A stretch of DNA of 64,000 nt from contig JALWNK010000062.1 of the NCBI GenBank assembly GCA_026995935.1, forward strand, positions 23,916 to 87,915, in the 5' to 3' direction. This document shows positions 55,739 to 64,000 of the stretch, piece after piece. The position numbers were made by a program, and so were the translations under genes. Position 1 is the stretch's first letter. Every line of letters begins with the position of its first letter. Source of the DNA: Deltaproteobacteria bacterium. Lineage in GTDB: Bacteria; Desulfobacterota; Dissulfuribacteria; Dissulfuribacterales; QOAL01. Below the pieces are notes generated by a model, which made no database searches, had not been told where the DNA came from, and saw only the letters and a program-made list of their open reading frames with translations.

Positions 55739-57946
55739 ATGTCCAAGATTATCTGTTCAGCAGCAATAAGAGGTGCCCACAAGATTGTGGATATGGCCGA
55801 AGAAAAGTACGAGGAGGCCCTAAAAAAGTATGGGCCTGAGCAGGAGGTGGCCTTTCCAAACACGGCCTACTACCTGCCAATCATATACAGCATGCTTGGC
55901 GCGCCGGTTAAGCAGCTTGGGGATATGAAAGAGATATTCCAGGAGTGTAGGAAGCTTCTTCCTCCCCCTGTAAGCGACCATGTTTGGCTGCCATATCTTG
56001 CGCCAGCACTTGACGCCGGTATGGCAACCTTCTTTGCTGAGGAGATGTTTGAGGCCATAAGATACATAGATGACCCACAGTTTTATACCAAGACAGAGGA
56101 CCCCCCTGCCAGTGGCAACTACTGGCTTGGGGCCGCCGACGATATCATCTTCAGGAAAAGGGGTGTGGAGTTCGTTGACGGAACGGCCCCAGGCTTTGCT
56201 GCGATTCTTGGTTCACCCTCTGATGCTGAAGAGGCAGAGAAGATAGCAACGGAGCTCCAGGAGAAGAACCTCTACGTCTTTCTACACGATCAGACAGATG
56301 GAATCTATTTTCCTGATCAGCTTCTTAAGAGAAACATCCAGATTGGATGGTCTACAAGGCTGGTTCCCTTTGGGCCCACCTATTCTTCTGCAGTTTTCGC
56401 CATTGGCTTTGCATGCCGTGTTGCCCTGGCCTTTGGTGGAATTCAGCCAGGTGATTACAAGGCAAATCTCCTGTACAACAAGGATCGTACATTTGCCTTT
56501 GTTATAGCATTTGGGCCTGTTTCCGATGAATGGTACGCCAATGCGGCAGGCGCCATAAACTGGGGCTTCCCAACCATATCAGATTGGGATATCCCTGAGG
56601 TGCTTCCCACTGGAATATGTACCTACGAGCACGTAGTAAGCAAGGTGCCCCATGACGAGATCGTGCAGAAGGCCATTGAGGTCAGGGGTCTTAAGGTTAC
56701 GGTTTCAAAGATCGACATCCCTGTATCCTATGGCCCTGCATTTGAGGGTGAACGAGTACGTAAGGACGATCTCTATCTGGAATGCGGTGGCGGCCGTACC
56801 CTGGGCGTTGAGGTCCTGGTGTCAAAGGATATGGACGAGGTGGAAGACGGCAAGGTGATAGTGGAAGGTCCAGAGATGGACGAAGTTGAAGAAGGTGCCA
56901 AGCTTCCCCTTGCCATATTGGTTGAGGTTGCAGGAAGGCAGATGCAGCCAGACTTTGAGCCCATACTTGAGCGCCAGTTCCACCACCTTATCAATTATGC
57001 CCAGGGCATAATGCACATTGGCCAGAGAAACATCATGTGGCTTAGGGTTGGTAAGAGCGCCATTGAAAAAGGGTTCAAGTTCGAGCACATTGGCAGAATA
57101 CTTCACGGCAAGCTTCACCAGGATTTTGGCGCCATTGTGGACAAGGTCCAGGTAAAGATCTACACAGAGGAAGAGAAGGTCAAAGAGGTGCTTGAGCTTG
57201 CCAAGCAGGTTTACGCTGCCAGGGATGAACGTCTTGGCTCCATGACAGATGAAAGCGAGGAGATATTCTACTCCTGCACTTTGTGTCAGTCCTTTGCACC
57301 GAGCCATGTGTGCGTCATCACACCTGAGCGCGTTGGAATGTGCGGCGCCTATAACTGGCTAGATGGAAAGGCCTCCTACGAGATAAACCCCACGGGTCCA
57401 AACCAGCCCATTGAAAAGGGCAAGTGCATTGACGAAAAGCTTGGCCAGTGGGAGGGTATAAACGAGTTCGTGAAACAGGCATCCCGTGGAAAGGTGGAAA
57501 GGGTCAGCGCCTACTCCCTCATGGTAGACCCAATGACTGCCTGTGGATGCTTTGAGTGTATTGCAACCATGCTTCCTATGTGTAACGGTATCATGATTGT
57601 AAACCGTGACTACATGGGCATGACACCCAGCGGAATGAAGTTTACCACGCTGGCAGGAATGGTTGGTGGCGGCCAGGTTACCCCCGGATTTCTCGGTGTT
57701 TCCAAGCACTACATCTGTTCAAGGAAGTTCATGAATGCAGAAGGGGGGCTTAAGAGGGTGGTCTGGATGCCAAAGATGCTCAAGGAGGAGTTGAGGGAGC
57801 GTCTCCAGGAAAGGGCAGAGGAGATTGGCATCCCCGATCTTCTTGACCTGATAGCAGATGAGGAAGTGGGTGTATCCGAGGACGAGGTCTTGAAGTACCT
57901 GCAGGAAAAGGGTCATCCGGCACTTTCCATGGAAAGCGTTGTTTAA
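55739..57946 (+). CDS. acsB: CO-methylating acetyl-CoA synthase (A-cluster subunit)
   Basis: 735 aa; ICSAAIRGAHKIVDMAEEKYEEALKKYG..YSCTLCQSFAPSHVCVITPERVGMCGAYNWLDGKA..PMTACGCFECIATMLPMCNGIMIVNRD. Confidence 0.97.
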   Translation: MSKIICSAAIRGAHKIVDMAEEKYEEALKKYGPEQEVAFPNTAYYLPIIYSMLGAPVKQLGDMKEIFQECRKLLPPPVSDHVWLPYLAPALDAGMATFFAEEMFEAIRYIDDPQFYTKTEDPPASGNYWLGAADDIIFRKRGVEFVDGTAPGFAAILGSPSDAEEAEKIATELQEKNLYVFLHDQTDGIYFPDQLLKRNIQIGWSTRLVPFGPTYSSAVFAIGFACRVALAFGGIQPGDYKANLLYNKDRTFAFVIAFGPVSDEWYANAAGAINWGFPTISDWDIPEVLPTGICTYEHVVSKVPHDEIVQKAIEVRGLKVTVSKIDIPVSYGPAFEGERVRKDDLYLECGGGRTLGVEVLVSKDMDEVEDGKVIVEGPEMDEVEEGAKLPLAILVEVAGRQMQPDFEPILERQFHHLINYAQGIMHIGQRNIMWLRVGKSAIEKGFKFEHIGRILHGKLHQDFGAIVDKVQVKIYTEEEKVKEVLELAKQVYAARDERLGSMTDESEEIFYSCTLCQSFAPSHVCVITPERVGMCGAYNWLDGKASYEINPTGPNQPIEKGKCIDEKLGQWEGINEFVKQASRGKVERVSAYSLMVDPMTACGCFECIATMLPMCNGIMIVNRDYMGMTPSGMKFTTLAGMVGGGQVTPGFLGVSKHYICSRKFMNAEGGLKRVVWMPKMLKEELRERLQERAEEIGIPDLLDLIADEEVGVSEDEVLKYLQEKGHPALSMESVV

Positions 57947-57961
57947 GAGGAGAAAAGGATC

Positions 57962-59317
57962 ATGGGTCTTACAGGGATAGAAATCCTGAAAATGCTCCCC
58001 AAGAAAAACTGCGGGGAGTGCGGTGTGCCTACGTGTCTGGCCTTTGCCATGAAGGTTGCAGCAGGGCAGGAGGATATTGGTGCATGTCCCTACGTTTCCG
58101 ACGAGGTCAAGGAGAAGGTGGGTGAGGCCAGTGCCCCGCCTATCCGCACCGTTGTCCTTGGTAGTGGGGACCACAAGTTCGAAGTTGGAGGAGAGACCTG
58201 TCTTTACAGGCACGAAAAGCGCTTTGAACATCCAACCGGGCTGGCTGTCCTGGTTACCACACAGATGGATGATGAAGCGGTATCCCAGCGGCTTGCCAGG
58301 TTCAATGCCCTTCGTTACGACAGGGTCGGCGTTGAGTTAAGGGCAGACCTTGTTGCAGTAAAGGACCAGGGCGGGGATGAGGCGGCCTTTAAGGCCCTTG
58401 TGGAAAAGGTCAGGCAGGATTGCCCAGATGCGGCCATCATTCTCATGAGCGAAAATCCCCAGACCATAAAGGGCGGTGCTGAGGTTTGCGGAGAGCACAA
58501 GCCCCTCCTTTACGCAGCCACCCCATCCAATGTGGATGATATGGTTACGGTTGCAAAGGAGACCGAGTGCCCTCTTGCCGTAAAGGGAGCCAATATCGGG
58601 GAGACTGCGGAGCTTTCAGAAAAGATTCAGGGCGAGGGGTTAAAGGATCTCGTTATCGATACTGGCGCAAGGACCATCAAGGCCGTCTTTGAGGATCAGG
58701 TTGTGTGCAGGAGGGCTGCCATAAAGCACAAGTATAAACCTCTGGGTTTTCCCACAATCACCTTTCCGTGCGAGATGACAAAAGATGCCCTTACAGAGGC
58801 CATGTTGACCTCAGTGCTTATTGCAAAGTACGCAGGCATCTGTGTGCTTTCAGATATCCAGGGGGATACGCTCTTTCCACTCCTGCTTGAGCGGCTCAAT
58901 ATCTTCACTGACCCGCAAAGGCCAATGGTTGTCCAGGAGGATATCTACCCAATTAACGGACCTGATGAAAATTCACCGGTTCTCATCACCTGTAACTTTT
59001 CACTCACCTACTTCATCGTTTCTGGTGAAATCGAGGGTTCCAAGGTGCCTGCTTGGCTCCTAATCAAGGACACGGAAGGCCTGTCGGTTCTTACCGCCTG
59101 GGCTGCCGGAAAGTTCAGCGCTGACCTCATTGCCCAGTTTGTCAAAAAGAGCGGCATAGAGGAGAAGGTGAAACACAGGAGCCTGATAATTCCCGGTTAC
59201 CTTGCCTCCATTAAGGGAGAGCTGGAAGAGGAACTTCCCGACTGGAAGATCCAGATCGGGCCTAGGGAGGCAAGCCATCTGCCTCCATATCTGAAGAGCT
59301 GGCAGCCTGAGGGCTGA
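57962..59317 (+). CDS. acsC: Corrinoid iron-sulfur protein large subunit
   Basis: MGLTGIEILKMLPKKNCGECGVPTCLAFAMKVAAGQEDIGACPYVSDEVKEKVGEASAPPIRTV. Confidence 0.96.
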   Translation: MGLTGIEILKMLPKKNCGECGVPTCLAFAMKVAAGQEDIGACPYVSDEVKEKVGEASAPPIRTVVLGSGDHKFEVGGETCLYRHEKRFEHPTGLAVLVTTQMDDEAVSQRLARFNALRYDRVGVELRADLVAVKDQGGDEAAFKALVEKVRQDCPDAAIILMSENPQTIKGGAEVCGEHKPLLYAATPSNVDDMVTVAKETECPLAVKGANIGETAELSEKIQGEGLKDLVIDTGARTIKAVFEDQVVCRRAAIKHKYKPLGFPTITFPCEMTKDALTEAMLTSVLIAKYAGICVLSDIQGDTLFPLLLERLNIFTDPQRPMVVQEDIYPINGPDENSPVLITCNFSLTYFIVSGEIEGSKVPAWLLIKDTEGLSVLTAWAAGKFSADLIAQFVKKSGIEEKVKHRSLIIPGYLASIKGELEEELPDWKIQIGPREASHLPPYLKSWQPEG

Positions 59318-59349
59318 TAACTTATCAAAATCGAGGATGAGGAAGAGAC

Positions 59350-60240
59350 ATGTACGTTCAATGTATAGCTGAAAGCATCAACATAATGGGAAAGCGTACA
59401 GGTGGGGCCATGAGGGCCAGGGATCCCAGGCCCATTGTGGAAATGGCCCATGAGGAGGTAGCCTTTGGCGGGGATTACCTTGACCTGAATATCGGGCCTG
59501 CCAGGAAGGACGGAACCGAACTCATGCCGTGGATAGTGCGCGTTGTAGAGGAGGTTACAGACTGTCCGCTCTCTCTTGACACGACAAATGCAGATGCACT
59601 GATAGCTGGTATGAAGGTGGCTAAGAACCCAAAGCAACACGTTATGAACTCCATATCCCTTCAGCCTGAAAGGATGAAGAAACTTATCCCGGTTGCCGCC
59701 GAGACGGGCTGCTATGTGGTGGGGCTCCTGTGGGGGGTAGACGGAATGCCAAGGGATTCCAACGAACGGGCCGCCATGACAGTGGATCTTACAATGGCAA
59801 TGAATGAGGCGGGAATTCCCAATGAAAAGATACTCATAGACCCAATTGCAACTCCCATCACACTGGGTTCCGAGCAGGTCATGAGCGGATTAGAGTTCAT
59901 GGCCATGCTGCCGGATATTGCCCCTGGGGTTAAAAGCACCGTGGGCCTTTCCAATGTCTCAAACGGGGTCGAGGCACACCTTCGTCCCTATCTCAACAGG
60001 GCCTATCTTGCCATGCTCATGAAGGTTGGTATCTGGTCTGCAATAGTTGACGCCTACGACCAGGAACTTATTGAGCTTGCCCACGGGGAGCGTCCGGAAT
60101 TGCTGAAGCTTGTCCATGATATAATGGATGGTAACGAACCTGATCCTTCAACCCTTTCCGACAAGGAAATGGAGTACTACAAGACAACACGGGTTCTCAT
60201 GGGAAAGACCATTTTCTCAGAATCCTGGTTGGAACTTTAA
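59350..60240 (+). CDS. acsE: Methyltetrahydrofolate:corrinoid protein methyltransferase
   Basis: Pterin-binding TIM barrel: DYLDLNIGPARKDG..CPLSLDTTNADALIAGMKVAKNPKQHVMNSISLQPERM..STVGLSNVSNG. Confidence 0.94.
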   Translation: MYVQCIAESINIMGKRTGGAMRARDPRPIVEMAHEEVAFGGDYLDLNIGPARKDGTELMPWIVRVVEEVTDCPLSLDTTNADALIAGMKVAKNPKQHVMNSISLQPERMKKLIPVAAETGCYVVGLLWGVDGMPRDSNERAAMTVDLTMAMNEAGIPNEKILIDPIATPITLGSEQVMSGLEFMAMLPDIAPGVKSTVGLSNVSNGVEAHLRPYLNRAYLAMLMKVGIWSAIVDAYDQELIELAHGERPELLKLVHDIMDGNEPDPSTLSDKEMEYYKTTRVLMGKTIFSESWLEL

Positions 60241-60265
60241 AAATAAGGACTCAAAAGGTATTATA

Positions 60266-60292
60266 AAATGGTGGGTCATTCCCACCATTTTT
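60266..60292 (+). terminator. Intercistronic terminator/attenuator between acsE and fdhA
   Basis: AAATGGTGGG-TCATT-CCCACCATTT-TT, perfect 10-bp stem. Confidence 0.65.
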
Positions 60293-60309
60293 GTATGGAA
60301 AGGTTGCAA

Positions 60310-63300
60310 ATGGCTGAATCAATCAAAATCACGTTAGACGGCAAGGAGATCAAGGCTCAAAAGGGCCAGACGATCCTTCAGGCTGCAAGGGAGGCGGGAG
60401 TCAAGATTCCCAGCCTTTGTCATCTTGAAGGAGGAAGTGACTCTGAACGGCCCTGTCTCCTGTGCATGGTTGAGGTGGAAGGAACAGGCAGGGTCAGGGC
60501 ATGTAATACCTTGGCTGAGGATGGACAGGTCATTACGGTCCACTCCAAGGACCTGGATGCCTTCAGAAAGGAGAGGCTCACAAATCTTGCGGAGAGCCAC
60601 TACGGCGACTGCCGGGCTCCTTGTAACCTTACCTGCCCAGGCGGCATAAACGTCCAGGGATATGTAAACCTCATAGCCAAGGGTGAATACAAGGCCGCCC
60701 TCATGCTCATAAAGGAGAAAAATCCCTTGCCCATCTCCGTTGGCAGGGTCTGCCCCAGGTTTTGCGAAACGAGGTGCAGGAGGATACTTCTTGATGAGCC
60801 CATAGCCATAAACCACTTGAAGCGTTTTGTTGCAGATTATGCCTCTGAGACAGGTATCAGGGATGATGTTGTAGGGAAACCTACAGGGAAGAAGGTGGCC
60901 ATAATTGGTGGAGGCCCTGCAGGCCTTTCCTGTGCCTACTTCCTTAGAAAGCAGGGGCATGACGTCACCATTTTTGAGGCAGAGGAGAAGCTAGGAGGGC
61001 TATTAAGGTACGGCATACCTGGTTATAAGCTCCCCAATAAGGAGGTGGACAAAGAGGTCCAAAATATCCTGAACCTTGGTGTCCACGTAAAACTTCAAAA
61101 AAGATGGGGACAGGATTTTACCATCCAGGACCTTAAAGATCAGGGCTACGGGGCGGTCTTCATCGCCACGGGGCTGTCAAGGCAGAAAAAGCTTGAGATA
61201 GAGGGAGCAGAGCTTGCCATTTCTGGCCTCAAGTTTCTGAAAGAAGTGAACAAGGGCCGCGCCCCTTCGGTTGGAGAACAGGTCCTGGTGGTTGGAGGCG
61301 GTGATATAGCGGTTGACGCTGCAAGAAGCGCAAGGCGACTTGGCGCAAGAAGTGTAACTGTCATATACCCTCGTTCCAGGGTTGAGCTTCCAGCCCATCA
61401 GAGGGAGATTGAGGAGGCGGAAAAGGAAGGGGTCCAGTTCTTTCTCATGGCAACTCCACTCAAAATCAGCGAAGAAGATGATAAACTAAAGGTGGAGATG
61501 GCCCGTACAATCCTGGATGAGCCTGATGAAAGGGGAATCAGGCACCCAATTCCCATGCCTGGTTCGCGTCTTTACTGGACAGGAGATACCATCATTTCAG
61601 CATTGGGCCAGGAGGGGGATCCAACATTTCAAAGCTTTGGTGAGATCGAGGCCTCCATAAAGCTTACTCCAAGAAAGACCATTAAGACCCATCCAAGCAC
61701 CATGAAGACCAGTGTGGATGGCATTTTCGCAGGAGGCGATGCAGCTACCGGTTCAAGGACGGTTATACAGGCCGTTGCCGGAGGAAGAAGGGCTGCCGAA
61801 TCCATCCACGAATATCTCATGAAGGAGAAGGCCGGGATAGCCGAGGCGAGATTCAACTTCACCAAGGGAAAGCGCTTTGAAGATGTGGACATGCACAATT
61901 TCGACGGCTATTCCATTCAACTAAACGAGGTGATGCCTGCCAGGCCTCCTGAAAGACGGATAGGCGACTTTGACGAGGCTAACCTTGGTTTTTCAGAAGA
62001 GATGGCGGTTCGCGAGGCCAAAAGGTGCCTGCAGTGCGGATGCCTTGGGCTTTCAAAGTGTACCTACAGGGAGCTTTGCGTTGATTACAAGGTGAAGGCA
62101 AATGTTGCCCGCACAAGGCTTAAATATCCTGTTGACAGGAGCCATCCCTTTATTGTCATTGATGCAAATAAATGCATAGGCTGCACAAGATGCCTGAGAA
62201 GCTGTAAATATGGCGCCCTGGAACTGGAAGTCAAATGGGATGACAAGGCCGAGGTGATCCAGGATGTATCCATCAGGCTTAATGAAAAATGCGTATCATG
62301 CGGGGCCTGTGTAGACGCCTGCCCAACAGGAACCCTTTCCAAGAATGATCTTGTGATCCCGCTTTTTCCAGAACAGGTAACAAAGGTAAAGAGCGTTTGT
62401 ACCTACTGCGGCACAGGTTGCAGTCTGGACGTGGTCTCCAAGTATGGGGCCATTCTGGAGGTGAAAGCGGATTCGTCAAGACCGCCAAACTGGGGGCAGC
62501 TCTGTGTCAAGGGCAGGTTCGGTTATACCTTTTACAGGCATGAGGAGAGGCTCAGAAGGCCCCTTGTAAGGGACAACATTGATGAGCCCTTCAGGGAAGT
62601 GGACTGGGACGAGGCCCTTCGGGTGCTGGCTGCCCGTCTAAATGCCATTCGGGACAACTTCGGCTCTGATAGCGTTGGAGTCCTTGCCTCATCAAGGTGC
62701 ACCAACGAAGAGAACTACCTTCTCCAGAAGCTTGCCCGTGCGGCCTGGGGCACAAATAACGTGGATAACTGTGCCCGGGTCTGACACGCTCCCTCTGTCA
62801 GCGGTCTGCTGGCAACACTGGGAAGCGGGGCAGCAACTACACCCTTCGAGCAGATAATAGGCACGGACTGTCTCCTTATCTGCGGCTCAAACACCACAGA
62901 GGCACATCCCATAGTTGGGCTAAAGGTGAAAGAGGCGGCAAGGACAGGAACAGACCTCATAGTCATAGATCCAAGACGAACAGAGGTTGCAGCCATTGCC
63001 GAAGAACAGCCAGGGGGCCTGTGGCTGAGGGTGGCGCCTGGAGGAAACATCCCCCTTCTTAACTCCATCTTGTACTGCATCATTGAAGAGGGGCTTATAA
63101 ACGAGGATTTCATATCAAAGCGTACCGAGCAGTTTGAGGCCATAAGGAAACATGTAAAGGATTACCCGCCTGAAAAGGTGTATCAGATAACGGATGTTGA
63201 CCCGGAACTTGTGAGGGCTGCTGCGCGGAAGTATGCCTCCTCCAAAAATTCCCTTATCCTCTATGGTCTTGGAGTTGCCGAGCACAAGGGAGGCACAGCC

Positions 63301-64000
63301 GGGGTGATCGCCCTGGCAAATCTTGTTCTGGCAACGGGTCAGGTGGGCAAGCCCCACAGCGGCATAAATCCGCTAAGGGGTCAGAACAACGTTCAGGGCG
63401 CCTGTGACATGGGAACCTTGCCTTACACCTTCCCGGGTTACCAGCCAACGGATGATCCAAAGGTGCTGGAGAAATTTGCCAGTGCCTGGGGAGTGAACAG
63501 CCTTCCGGTGTCAGACGGGCTTCTTGAGCCCCAGATGTACGATGCCGCCCTTGAGGGCCGGTTCAAGGCACTTTACTGTGTCGGTTATGATCCTGCCCAG
63601 ACCCAGTCCAACATTGGCAAGGTGCACGAGGCGCTAAAGGCCATGGATCTTGTGGTGGTTCAGGACCTATTCCTCACGGAAACGGCCAGGTTTGCCCATG
63701 TTGTCCTGCCATCTGCCTGTTTCTATGAAAAGGACGGCACCTTTACAAGTGGTGAGCGCCGGGTAAGACGTGTCACCAAGGTAATAGATCCGCCGGGGAA
63801 GGCAAAGGCAGATTGGGAGATCATTTGTCTCGTTTCCCAGGCCACTGGATACCCCATGTTTTATACTGGGCCCGAGCAGATAATGGCAGAGATAGCAAGG
63901 GTGACTCCGGCCTATGCAGGTATCAGCTACGACAGGCTTGGGGACAAGGGAATGGTCTGGCCATGTCCCTCTTCCGACCATCCTGGAACTCCCCTTCTCC
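60310..64000 (+). CDS. fdhA: Formate dehydrogenase catalytic selenoprotein with N-terminal [2Fe-2S] and GltD-like flavoprotein modules (Sec at TGA 62782-62784); truncated by the window end
   Basis: [2Fe-2S] N-terminus; GltD-like KVAIIGGGPAGLSCAYFLRKQGHDVTIFEA; 2[4Fe-4S]; CTYCGTGCSLDV; NNVDNCARV-U-HAPSVSGLLATLGSGAATTPFEQIIGTDCLLICGSNTTEAHP continues to the window edge. Confidence 0.94.
62782..62813 (+). promoter_or_regulatory. bSECIS hairpin of fdhA
   Basis: GTCAGC(62797-62802)-GGTCT-GCTGGC(62808-62813), 6-bp stem with GGUCU apical loop, as in the E. coli fdhF SECIS. Confidence 0.8.

Noticed and set aside
60268-60309. fdhA start at 60268
   Set aside because: It falls inside a perfect terminator-like hairpin; ATG 60310 begins the [2Fe-2S] domain.
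1-64000. CRISPR arrays, tRNA/rRNA genes, insertion sequences, prophage
   Set aside because: No regularly spaced repeats, cloverleaf candidates, transposase/integrase or phage structural genes were recognised by reading; a tool scan could still find a divergent tRNA.

Overview
The window reads as a chromosomal segment of an anaerobic, probably autotrophic Desulfobacterota-like bacterium. That lineage is inferred from gene content only. Positions 1-41800 carry mostly housekeeping and envelope genes: rny, tyrS, priA, galU, acs, mrp, rpsA, sppA and others. They also hold a PEP-CTERM gene with a sigma54-type promoter, a BrnT/BrnA toxin-antitoxin pair, an uncharacterised lipid-headgroup-like operon (ATP-grasp, class III aminotransferase, Gfo/Idh/MocA, CDP-alcohol phosphatidyltransferase), and a hopanoid-associated cluster (hpnA/hpnL/hpnM, mlaA, phosphorylase). 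Positions 41959-64000 hold a near-complete Wood-Ljungdahl cluster: fhs, folD, cooS, hdrA, mvhD, hdrC-like, second mvhD, metV, metF::cdhD, acsB, acsC, acsE, fdhA. The main points are: (1) three genes split by in-frame TGA in the ORF track (tandem HdrA, MvhD, FdhA) are best read as selenoproteins, each with a SECIS-like hairpin just downstream of the TGA; (2) a single ORF joins MetF, coiled coil, TPR, an acidic/Ala/Pro linker and the corrinoid protein small subunit (AcsD/CdhD); (3) a [NiFe]-hydrogenase small and large subunit form one polypeptide that ends exactly at DPCxxCxxH, with a +1 frameshift at a GGGG run; (4) an Hdr/Mvh/MetVF electron-transfer module lacks an obvious HdrB. No rRNA, tRNA, CRISPR array, transposase or prophage was recognised.
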